A DNA stretch of 64,000 nucleotides from Onchocerca lupi (taxonomy: Eukaryota; Nematoda; Chromadorea; Rhabditida; Onchocercidae). The position numbers and the translations under genes are program-made. Each line of letters begins with the position of its first letter. Position 1 is the stretch's first letter. The stretch is from contig JAOVVO010000331.1 in the NCBI GenBank assembly GCA_028564675.1, positions 1 through 64,000 on the forward strand, written 5' to 3'. Below, in pieces: positions 37,511-48,500 of the stretch. The notes beneath the pieces are model-generated. The model searched no databases. It was not told where the DNA came from and saw only the letters and a list, made by a program, of their open reading frames with translations.

Positions 37511-40500
37511 TCACAGTCTTCCAGGTGATGCAGCATTAAATGTTACTGATGGTACCGGACAATCTTCCGTATCTTCACTGGTAGACTATAAAATCGAAAT
37601 GAAAATGCGATTTATTGAGCAGAATAAATGAAATCATTAGTATAAGTGAAAAATTATGATGATTCTGTTTTATCAGTGATATTATTCGGTTTCAGCTAGT
37701 TCAAAGAGTTCATTTTCCATTTTCCAAAAACATATCAATACTAAAGTAACGCTAACTTCGAAACAAAAGATGGATAAACTTATCAATATAAGATAAGGAC
37801 TAGAATTTTAAACTGTATCGTTTATGACAATCAGTTCTAAATAACGAGATTCAAAAAATGAAATTTGATTTAAAAATGAAACATTAGAAATTGATAAAAC
37901 TTTAAATTCTTACACATTTTTTCTTGAATTGACGACTTTGAGTTAATCCATCAAAACGTCGATATGTATAATTCGAAAATTCTCCTCTATCACCAAGTTG
38001 TTGCTTTGTTACACCAACATCCGGTTTATATTCAGCGGAAAAAATGAATTTTGAAAAATGATGAAGGAAATAAAAGAAAATAGATAGAACTATTTATATA
38101 ATTATTGATGCTAAAAAAAAAAAGAAAAAAAAAAGGAGAATGAACTTACGAATGCGTAAATCGGCGTCCGGAAATTCATCAAAATTTGAAGTATCATCAA
38201 TGCTTTTTACATCAACACGGATAGGTGCCGGACATTTCCTGAAAGGAAAGCAGCAAATTAAAAAGTGACGAACTGTCATTTTATCTCATCGCTTATCTTT
38301 TAAAATTACTATTATCTCTATCGATTATCAAAACATTTTTCTAAATCATCTTTTGATTAAAGTGCCAATGAATAATTCAGAAAAATGCAAGAAATTGAAA
38401 ATTTTGGGAAAAAAAAACTAATCATAAAAAATCTCCAACAAATTTATAAAACACGCTAAGAATAGCGCATAATCAGAACTCATTTTAAATATATAAATTT
38501 CAAAACTCTATTATTATGCATTTATTTACCTGATGTTGTTCCAATCGATTCCGCGAAAAAAATGACATGTCTTAAGCTCTTCAACACCATTACTATGGCC
38601 TAAACGATGCTCCGGTTCTGAACAAAACTTCTTAATCGTCTGAAATGCTCGCAGTAACCAAGTTATGTGGTAATTATTTTCATTTATTGTTTGAAATACT
38701 CTTGGGTATGTAGTTTCGTTGCAATTCTCCTGTTGCGACCAGTTGCCCGATAATAAATACTACCTTATAATTTTTAGCTTGATAAGAAAATAGATACTTG
38801 CTCAAATTCAAATAATAGCTATTAAGATCTAGAATTCAACTTACTGTTTTAGCATCTACAGAAATTGGCATTTCTGGTGGAAATAACAAAGTCTGTTTCC
38901 AGTTGATAACTTTTCGATAAGTTTCTTGAGGTGTTTCAGAGCAAAACGGTGGGTAACCTGCAAAACTACATGTCACAACACAAAAATAAAAATCCTTTCA
39001 TATAAAAATTTGATTATCCGCTAAATTAATGTGAAAATTTGATCATTCTCTTTTCCGAAACTCAAAAATCTTAAATTTTTATACAATATTATTTTAACAA
39101 ATCAGTTTTTTAAAAATAAAAAAACTTTGCATAATAAGCTTTTTATATTGGAATCCATCAAATATCACCTATTAGCATTTCATACATAATAACACCGAGA
39201 GACCACCAATCACAAGCTTTCGTATAACCATTTGGTTGAAAAATTTCTGGCGCAATATAATCTGGTGTACCCACAGTCGAATAAGCCTAAAAAATCATTT
39301 TTAAAAATTATTACACAATTCCAAGTATCAACAATAGCTGTAGTACACCAAAATTCCGCACTTAGATTTTTTTTGAAAGATTAAATATAATGAAGGTCAA
39401 ATATGATCTAAAACTTGAAAAATGAATTAGTATGAAAATCACAAAAGAAATATCTGAAAATAATTCAGTGTTTAATTTTTTTTTTTTTATTTTTTATTTT
39501 TTATTTTTTATTTTTGGAATAATTCAGTGTTTATAGAAAAATGATAAAAAGTTTTGTGATAATAATCTATAAAAAATTATAACGTAAGATAAATTAATGT
39601 ACAATTGCTCGTCGATTTCTCTTCCATGTTTCAGCTTTTCGTTTCGATCCAAATGGCTTTGTCACGAAATCTTTTGGCAGTTGACTTGGCCAATTTCGAT
39701 AATATTCAGTTCGATGAGCTTTTTTCAAGCCTGTGCACAGTCCAAAATCCGAAAGCTTTATATGTCCCTCAAAAAATGATGATGATAAGTATGTCTAATG
39801 TGACGCTCAACATAGAATTATAGGTTAAGCGTGAAAACACACTCATTGCTAATTAGAACCTTTTATTCAAGTCTGAGAAAGATTCGATTTGTGAACAAAA
39901 TGTGGAGGGAAACAAATAAAAAATGATTCCTCTAGATGGAAATAAATTTACATATGTGATTAGTTTCATATTCTTCACATAAGTTTTAGCACGATATAAT
40001 ACATGGGCATGGATAATTAGATAAACCAATGTAAATAGATTACTTTCTGGAAAGTTATCAAGAAAATATTCCGCTTTTTTTTGAAAATTTTCGAAAATGG
40101 ATTTTTTTTAATGGAAATCCGAACTTACTTTCGAATCCAATAACAAATTATCTGGCTTAATATCACGATGGATAAAATTTAAGTTATGTATTGCTTGTAT
40201 TGCCAGTGCTGCTTCGGCAATGTAAAATTTGGTGGTATCTTCTGATAGCGTATCTTTCTTGATCAATAGTGTCATCATATCACCTGAAGCAAGTTAACAT
40301 AGCTTACATAACAATTCCAATATCTTTCTATATTTAATTGATTAATCAATATTCAGGATTCTGAAAATTTTTCAAAGATTTGCCTTGCAATAATTTCAAA
40401 ATTTATTCAGTCTTATTGAAAATTTATAATTTTTAAATCAGCAAAAATGTTTCAATTTTCTCGAAAATCTCTAGATAGGCTTCTTTACAATCTAAAATTA

Positions 40501-42154
40501 CATCCTATCTTACATGCTCTAAACCTCACTATCTCGCTCAACCATATAATGCATACTTCATCGTCATTAATCAAATTTTAGTTCATATATTTAATCCGAA
40601 AAAAATTGAAAGTCAAGCCCCCAATCATTTTTTCTCTTATCATATTAGAAATTAGAATTAATCAAACACCATCAATAACAATAATAACAATTTACCGCCA
40701 GGTAAAAATTCCATAACTAAATACAGATTGAGCGGATCTTGAAACGAAAAATACATCTTTACAACCCATTCACAATCAGCCTCGGATAGTATATCACGCT
40801 CTGCACGAACATGAGCTGTCTAAAAATTGAATCAGATATTGATTTAGTTATTAAGATTTTCTGAAAATTATGGGGTATTTTCTGGAAAGTAAGAAATAAA
40901 ATTCAAAAAAACGAACAAAACTTTTCAAAACGAAAAATTGATTAGTAGCCGACAATTTAGTCAAATTACCTGCTCTTTTTCAAGCATTTCAGTCTTCCGT
41001 AAAATTTTCATCGCATAAATATGACCGGTGTCAATTTTTTGAACCAATCGTACCTGAAAAAAGATTTGCAGAAAATTTCAAACATTTTAAATTATTGTAT
41101 CATAATTTGATCGCTATCAATGATACCATTTAATAAAAAGTAAAAGAAATGGTATATCTTCATTCCATACATCATTACATTATAAAGTACATTTCAAATT
41201 TCTAAAACAGTCGTTCTTGTATTTTACATTTCAAATTTCTAAAATAGTCGTTCTTGTATTTTTCAGCAGAATCAATAACGTAATAATTATATATAAATTA
41301 AGAAAAAATGTCCTTTTTTTGCGCAAACTTCACTTATCTTCCATTCTACCCAACAATAATCCTTCATTTCTCAAACTAGAAAATTTCAAAGGTCTAAATT
41401 TCATTCAAATCCAATTATTCACCAACTTCTCCAAAAGCTCCTCGACCAATTACTTTAAGTGATGTAAAATCGGCAACAGTTAGTCGCGTTCTTTTCAATC
41501 GTAAAAAATCTGTTTCTTTTGCCATATGTATTTGTCGTCGTATTTCTTTTTCCGATTCCGAAAGACCTAAAATTAAAAAAAAAATTATCTTATAATCAGA
41601 TGAAAATGCAGTATAAAATTATCAATCTGTTTCAAATTTGACATTATCTAATAATCCAATTAATTACTGTAACATTTTTTTTTTTTTAGTTCATAAAATA
41701 TAATCTATAAAATACAATATTTACTGTTAAACTTTCCAATCATATCTAATAATAAAAACGAATGCCTTATTTATGATATTTAAAGATACATTCAATCATA
41801 TTTTTGATTTTTTACATTAAAAAAAAAAGAAATTATCATAAAATAAAATACAAAATAATTTTTAATTCCTTTCAAATATTTTAACAAATAAACAAATATT
41901 TAATCGAACAAAATAGATAAATAAAAAATAGAATAATTATTATGATAGTAAACATATTTAAACTATAAAATTTAATTAATCAAACCTTCAATTTTCATTT
42001 TTTCTTCCAATTTCAACAATCTTTTCTCACGTTCATGACAATGAGCTAAAGCTTGAGCATAGTAATTCTCGATGAGTAATCGGGTACGGTTAGCACGTTC
42101 CAAGGTATACTGTGATATTCCTGTACTGCTTGTTCCAGCTGCCGAAAAGGCCAT
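37511..42154 (-). CDS. sax-1: NDR-family serine/threonine kinase (STK38/SAX-1)
   Basis: AGC-class NDR kinase; in C. elegans SAX-1 limits neurite initiation and cell shape downstream of Hippo-like/MOB signalling. Exons (minus): 41986-42154, 41427-41566, 40970-41053, 40696-40819, 40129-40283, 39603-39768, 39169-39286, 38845-38957, 38530-38639, 38150-38238, about 37914-38032, 37511-37585. Expected length is about 486 aa (human STK38 465). The N-terminal MOB-binding region reads ERANRTRLLIENYYAQALAH. Kinase motifs: GRGAFGEV, AMKILRK, IHRDIKPDN, LSDFGLCTGLKK, YSTVGTPDYIAPE. The C-tail has VKSIDDTSNFDEFPD and the hydrophobic motif NYTYRRFDGLT. Two oddities: the 39603-39768 exon has one extra base (T7 on plus, 39720-39726) that breaks the frame within GLKKAHRTE, and the 37914-38032 exon lacks an AG acceptor. 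An in-frame extension upstream of 42154 exists, but NDR N-termini support the ATG chosen. Confidence 0.88.
39461..39534. repeat. Direct repeats around a (ATTTTTT)n tract in a sax-1 intron
   Basis: AATAATTCAGTGTTTA occurs on both sides of about 42 bp of ATTTTTT-type repeat (near 39461-39476 and 39519-39534). The layout resembles a target duplication around a residual A-tail, but slippage duplication is equally possible. Confidence 0.6.
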
Positions 42155-43950
42155 TTTTTTAACGAAACATGCGGTACACGGCCAACATAAATGATCCCCC
42201 GTTAATACTTCTTTCAATAACGTATCCAATGTTTCCTTAAAAATTATCATTATTTTTAAAATCTTATCATTCAATTTTTTTTTTATTGATCAAAATTTAA
42301 TCGAATAATAATAAATAGCAAATTTTCTATTTTCGAAATTTGTAATAAGAAATAATTCCATAATTGAAATAAACATTCTATAAGGTTTAACATTTTATAA
42401 ATATAAGACTTGGCTAAGTTTAATATCGATTAGTAAATTTAATAAAATTTGTATGAAACAATCGATAATTTCATTTGGAATTCAACATTGCTCTTTAATT
42501 CATTGCAAAACGATGAAAGTAAATATATGTATTAAAAATAGTCTAATAAGAATCAATAAATTTATTAATTGAATTGTCCGATGAAAGTAATAAAATTAAA
42601 ATAATATTAATTGAAATTAAAAATGAACAAATCATGGCTAATTTTAACATAGTTAATATAATAAAGTTGTAATTAAATTAAGCTTATCGAAGATGTTTAA
42701 TTTTTTACTTTTGAATTAGACATATTGGAATTATAATTAATTTACTTAATGAGATGATTTACAAGATTTTTAAAAGAATAATTATTACTTTATAAAATTC
42801 ATAAATCTTTCGAGAAAAAAAAAAGATTACAACTTGTTTATGAAACTAATAAAGTTAAAAAAGCTATCAAACTGATACATATATTTCGAATATTTGCATA
42901 CTGTATCCTAGCAAAAACACCTTTTGAATATCAATATTTTAATACCAATATTTATTTTTATTTTTATTTTTCGACATGAATGATCAATCTTTTCTCTGTT
43001 AATTTACAAAAAAAAAATAAATACTAAAATTCAAATTTAATTTTTTATTTTTATAATCTTACTATTCCGATCGATTTTGCTATAATCATTTCGTGTTTTT
43101 ATTTTTATTTACATTCTGTATTCTAGTTCTATTACTTTTAAATATCAATATTTTAATGCCAAATTTTTACACAATATTTACATCATCGATGGAATAATTG
43201 ATTTCTTTTTTTTTTTGTGTGAATTTCTAGAAGAAATGAATATTAAAAATTTGAATTCAATTTTTTATTCTATTCCGATCAATTCTAATATTATTTCGTG
43301 TTTTTTTTATTTTTCTTTTTTTCTTTCATTATAAGTTTTGTTTATTTACTTGTTTCCTAAAAATATATTATATTATATATAATGTTTTTCTATTATATAA
43401 TATATATTCTAATTCACACAGAACAAACATATATGCACACTGTAACACCGTATATCAAATAATACCGTAATATTCCTTACTCATCTAATTGTTCGTTCAT
43501 TTGTTTATTTATCTTTTTATTTATATTATGCAAATATTTTTTTTTCTTCATTCCGTATGTTTGTATAAATGAAAGAAAAAAGTATGACAAATAAAAATTA
43601 AAATTAAATGAATAAATAAAGGAAAGAATCAAAAAACAAATTAAATTAAAGAACAAATAAAAAACAAGCATTTTTCATATGCATATTCCATTTTACATCA
43701 TAAATAAAAAAGATAAATAAACAAATGAAAAAACAATTAGATGAATAATGAGTATTACAGTACTATTCAATATTACGGTATTCGTATTACTGTATAGCGT
43801 CTTGATTTTACAGTACAGTATGCAGCATTACAGTATTCGATTTTATATTTTTTAGTACATTTAGACTTACTTATTATCTTATATCTTGCACATTATTAAA
43901 GAACGATTATATTACAAAATAATATGAATATAGACGAAAAAAAAGTGCTA
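42155..43950. other. sax-1 upstream region, no gene seen
   Basis: AT-rich with no supported exon. A TTTTTAAG acceptor-like site about 80 bp before the sax-1 ATG (minus) could serve trans-splicing or a 5' exon. At 43370-43415 there is an AT-only palindromic run. At 43745-43835 the words ATTACAGTA/TTACGGTA/TTACTGTA recur five or six times. Confidence 0.45.
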
Positions 43951-44200
43951 GAATCTTGATAATATCCTGAAAAAAGAAGGAAAAAAAACTCCAATGTTAT
44001 TAAAATCCTGATATTATAAAAACCTCGACATATAAAAAAAAAACCCCCCGACATTATAAAAATCCCAATAACAAATAAAAAAGAAAAAAACCCCGACATT
44101 ATAAAAACCTTGGTATACAAAAAAAACCCCCAATACTGTAAAAATCTCGGTATTTAAAAAAAATCCCGAAAATTTAGAAAAAAAAAAACCCCGAATTATA
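43951..44200. repeat. Degenerate CCCCGACATTATAAAAA repeat array
   Basis: About seven imperfect units of roughly 30-40 bp, each a C-run (3-6 C) followed by GA(C/A)ATTATAAAAA or a variant and a poly(A) stretch. The best copies are near 44046-44063 and 44090-44107. The C-runs stand out strongly in this AT-rich genome. Confidence 0.7.
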
Positions 44201-44362
44201 AGGGAAATTTACGAGCAAACATAATTCGTCATGTAAATGGAAAGATAAGGGGTAAGTGTCGCATATTGTGTCAAGTTGTCATGCGTTTCTATGGTAGATG
44301 GCTGAACCGCGGAATACCGGGTGTACCAGTAGAAATTATTGAAACCACCGGAGAAATTAGAG
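44201..44362 (+). CDS. Orphan exon-like open frame
   Basis: One frame stays open from about 44195. It reads LRANIIRHVNGKIRGK, then CQVVMRFYGRWLNRGIPGVP and VEIIETTGEIR, before a donor-like GTGAAAGT at 44363. An ATG lies at 44281. Codon use is mixed and the peptide looks protein-like, unlike the poly(Phe/Lys) frames around it. I found no second exon that joins in phase and no family match. The GVPVEII ending faintly recalls the first strands of transthyretin-like proteins, but this is not evidence enough to assign it. It could also be a pseudogene fragment. Confidence 0.3.
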
Positions 44363-45244
44363 GTGAAAGTACTTCTTTTTTTTTTTTTTCAAAGTATTTA
44401 ATTTGGAGTATTTTACGAAATTTTCATTCTTTCTTTGAGAATATCCGAAAAAAAGTTTTTTTTTTTTTTAATTTTTTTTTGGAGGGAAAAAAATTGCTTG
44501 CAAAAAATTTAACATCTAATTTATCAGTGATTGAGTTTCGAAAAGATCTAAAAATTCATATGATTGATCAATTGCTGATCGAATAAAATTGCAAATATTT
44601 GAAAAAAATATTTCTGATTTTTTTTTTCTCTTCATATTTCTATTCGTCTTTTTTTTTCTATCTAAGATTATTTATTTTGTGAAAGTTTTATCATATTTTT
44701 TTTTCCAATCAAGAAATATCTCTAAATGAAATGAGCGAAAAAAAAATAATACCAAAATTATTTTGTGAAAAATTGCAATTTTTTCCTTTTTTTTTCAAAA
44801 AATTACAACATTAGTGCTTAATTTTCAGAATATTTAAAAAGTATGTTTAAATAAATGTGTTGATTTTGATTTCCTTTTAATTAATTAATTAATTGATTGT
44901 TTATGTTAGGGAGAAAAACGAAAATGATACTTATTCCTCTCAAATAATACGAAATGTTTATTTTGAAACGAATAATTTTATTTTATCATTTTCTTTCATT
45001 TAAAATTCAATCATATTCCGAAGCTTTATTTAGTTTACAGAAGAAAATTAAAATTCAAGTTTAAGCTAACATTTTTAATTCATAAAATTTTAAATTGGAA
45101 CGACAAAATTGACGGAAAATAATGAAATAATTAATTGTGAAATTCATTTGAGGGATTCGAATTTTTAATTAAGTAATGTATCAAAGTAGCACAAGTTTAA
45201 AATTGCATGATTGGTTTGCTTCTGTTAACTACTGATGCCAGCAG
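44363..45244. other. Intergenic AT-rich stretch
   Basis: Poly(T) tracts and a (TTAA)n-like run near 44878-44892. No gene was found on either strand. Confidence 0.45.
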
Positions 45245-45507
45245 GTGGCCTCAATAACCGGAATGCGTGGGTGGCGTGGTCGGGGTGTTGATACTCCACG
45301 GGGCGGGATACGAAGGGTTTGGTGTGAGAGTGTGAGATTTGTTTTGGAATTTACCCATTTTTATCCTATCTTTTATCTCTATCAGTATTCTCTCTTTTGT
45401 TCTTATCAGTCGATATCTGGAACTTATGCCTTTTTATTTTATCTTGATCCTTATCAGTTCATGTACTAATTGATAATGAAATTACTTCAAAATAAGGGCA
45501 AAATCAT
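45245..45507 (+). promoter_or_regulatory. Leader/promoter of the chromodomain-ankyrin gene with upstream ATGs
   Basis: A locally GC-rich block (45245-45330) precedes the gene. An acceptor-like TTATCAG at about 45451-45457 could be a trans-splice site. Two ATGs precede the chosen start: ATG-TAC-TAA at 45461-45469, and an ATG at 45476 opening an out-of-frame 17-codon frame that overlaps the main start. Confidence 0.4.
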
Positions 45508-48500
45508 ATGGCTAACATATCGGAGATAGGATTGCTAAAAATGGATGAAGCGGAATTACTTCAACTTGATCCAGAATCGAGAATTACGGGAGAAACTTAT
45601 GCGGTAAGATAAATTTCAAGTAGCAAACTAAATTCGAAAATAATTATTATTGCGGGTGCTATAATTATGATTGCGATCCTTGTCAGCTGATTACCAGTAT
45701 TTTGATCATAATTAATTACTTCGTATTTGGTAATTTCTGTAATTGCAATTGCAAAAATTATGACTAATTAGACATAATTTCATAATTGTGACTATTATAA
45801 TATCGAATGTTTATTCGCATAGTTGCATTATATTTGTTTTTACAAATGAAGTAATTACACTTATTGCTTATTTTGATTACTTTTCATAAAATGTTAGGAT
45901 TCCTCTTTTTCTTGCTTTAACTTATGATGAATTCGCAGGTAGAAAAGATTGTTGGAATTAAAATAGGTGAAACCGGCGAAAAACTTTATAAAGTACGATG
46001 GAAAGGTTTTTCCGAAAGTGAAGATACATGGGAACCAATCGAGAATTTAACGGATGCTTGTGATCGGTTAATTATTGAATATGAAATTAGTCAAAAATCG
46101 AAAAATGGCGAGAATGGAGAGGATTTGCGGCCATCAACTAGTAGAAGTAATGATATGTCGGTGAGATCAGTTTGCTTATTTTGATTCAGATATTGACCTC
46201 GGGTATTTGTTTATAGATCTTTTAGAAAAGCTGTTCTCTGTCATTAGCTTCCCCAATTAACCAATTAAGATGATCGATCGCTATTTCAGGAAGATAGTAC
46301 CGAGCGGAGCAGCCGACATGCCCATACTGCTCGTTGGGAATATGAAACGGTTGAAGTCCTAACACCGGATGAATGGAATCGGTTTGGTGATGTTGAAAAT
46401 CGTGAATTGGGTGGCCTTTACATTCCGGATCGAATTCCTACTGAAACGGAAAAGGTTTTGTGATGAATTCGTATTCTTAACTTACATCATAATTTTCTTT
46501 CTTTAATATTACCTTTTTATTTGCATAGACATAATGAGATTTCATAATATGAGGAAAACAGTAACAAAACAAAAAAAGTTAAAGAGAGTTAAAGCAACAT
46601 TTTAGAATACATAATGAAAAGTACTGTATAAGAATTATGCAATAGTTAATTTTGACTAAAGCCTAGGGAGTCTTTTTACAGTCAGCTTAACCTTGAATTT
46701 TCATCATATTTCGAGTGCCATTTTATCGGCAAGCTTTCATATTATTCAGTGCAAAATATCTCTTTGTTATAGTAAAAAGCAATCATTCCGGAAAAAGTTT
46801 ATGGTCTTTTTCGTTCAGTCGTAGAGTTTATTTCATCCGCTTATTAATTTCAATGAAGTGTAATTGTATTTTAGCTGTTGTGTAATCTTGCGCCAGATGT
46901 AGGACGCGTTACTAGAAATAAGCTGAGAACTGTTATGAAAACAGAAAGTTCTCCAGTAAATGATACACCGTCATCTGATTCTAGTAAAAAACAAACTGCC
47001 AGAGGAAGACGACGAAGTGGAAAAGTAAATTTTTAGCATGTGTAAAAAAAAGATGCACCTATCGATATGCTTATCAGTAGAAAAGTGATATGTATAATAT
47101 GATTAAGAAAAAAAGAAATCGTACCCATAAGATATGTCTTAGAAAGTTCAAGTGAACGATTCTGGAATGGTATCGATTTAAAATGTCTAGGTAATTGAAT
47201 GATTCTTTTGAAACAGCGTTTAGTTTTGATACTGTTTCATGGGAAGTTTATAACTTTTCAGAAAAATAGTACATGTGTAGATGTAAAAAAACCAATCGAT
47301 GATGGACGTAGTGTTATCAAAGATGAAAGCAAAACACTGGAAAATAGCGATAAAGCTAAGGTAGTTTTTCTGAGTTGAAAGCTATAATAATAATTCAAAA
47401 ATCTGGAAAATAACTGTAATGATAGTTCAAAAATTTGAAAAATTTCGAACCATCATTTTAATTTTCAAGCTATTGAGGATTTTTACGTAAAGTATTATAA
47501 AGAGCAACAAAAATCGAAATTATTAGATAAATTCTTAATCTGATTTCTTCCAGGAAGAACTGGAAGAATCTTTGTCGTTAACATTTCCGGAAGCGGCACT
47601 TGCAGCAAAGACAGAAGTACCGGATGAAATATTATTGTCGCAGTGTACGGATAATGGCTTACAGATTGTAGCAGCTGATACATCGACAGAAGACGAAGAG
47701 TCTCCGGTTAATAAAAGTAGCACTTCAATTCGTAGCAGTAGCAGTAAGCGTATAGGACGAGGAAAAGGCGAAAGTCGTGGTCGTGGAAGACGGAGGAAAG
47801 CATCTACACCACTTCGTTCGAATGAGGTATAGAGCATAATCTTCTTAGAGAAGCGATTCATGAAATTCCTGTTTTTATCTGATATCTAATATCTTTTAAA
47901 ATCTTTTTGAAAAAAATTTATGAAATGTTATTTTTCAAATCTTTTTCGTTTTCCACATTCATCCTTGAAGTTTTATTCATTTCCCAAAGTTTGCTTAAAA
48001 AATTGATGCAGGGTGTTATTGCACGAGCTAGTTCTGAAGTACGACCAACAAGTGATGAAATTTCTGATGAAATACCAAATTTGGTAGTGGATGAAGTAGA
48101 ACCAACATCTGATGAAGAGAAGTCGGGTCCAAGACGTGAAAATTCATCTAGAAGTCATCGAGGTAGATCCCGTGGTCCAGGATCAGCAAAAGGAAGTAGA
48201 AAGAGACGAACAGCCGCTTCACGTAAAGCAATTCTAGTGAACAATAGTGACATATCTGAAAAGAACAACAGACCGACTAAGGGCAGGAAACGAAAAGCCG
48301 CTGTAAATACTGATAACATTGTTGAAAAACGGTTATCAACCAGTGAAGAAACTTCTAAACGAGATGTATGCATTTTAGTTATGTTATAAAATCAAAATAC
48401 TAATTTGCTTAATCACTTTCATGTTTTATCGCTAAACAAAAATCTTTAATTACAGATTCATTTGATTTTTTGATTTAATATTTACGGATAGAAGAAATTT

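Noticed and set aside
39597..39823. Plus-strand open frames
   Set aside because: Antisense shadow of the sax-1 activation-segment exon.
47495..48373. Minus-strand open frames of 62-108 aa
   Set aside because: Antisense to exons 6-7 of the chromodomain-ankyrin gene, which are open because of their biased codon content.
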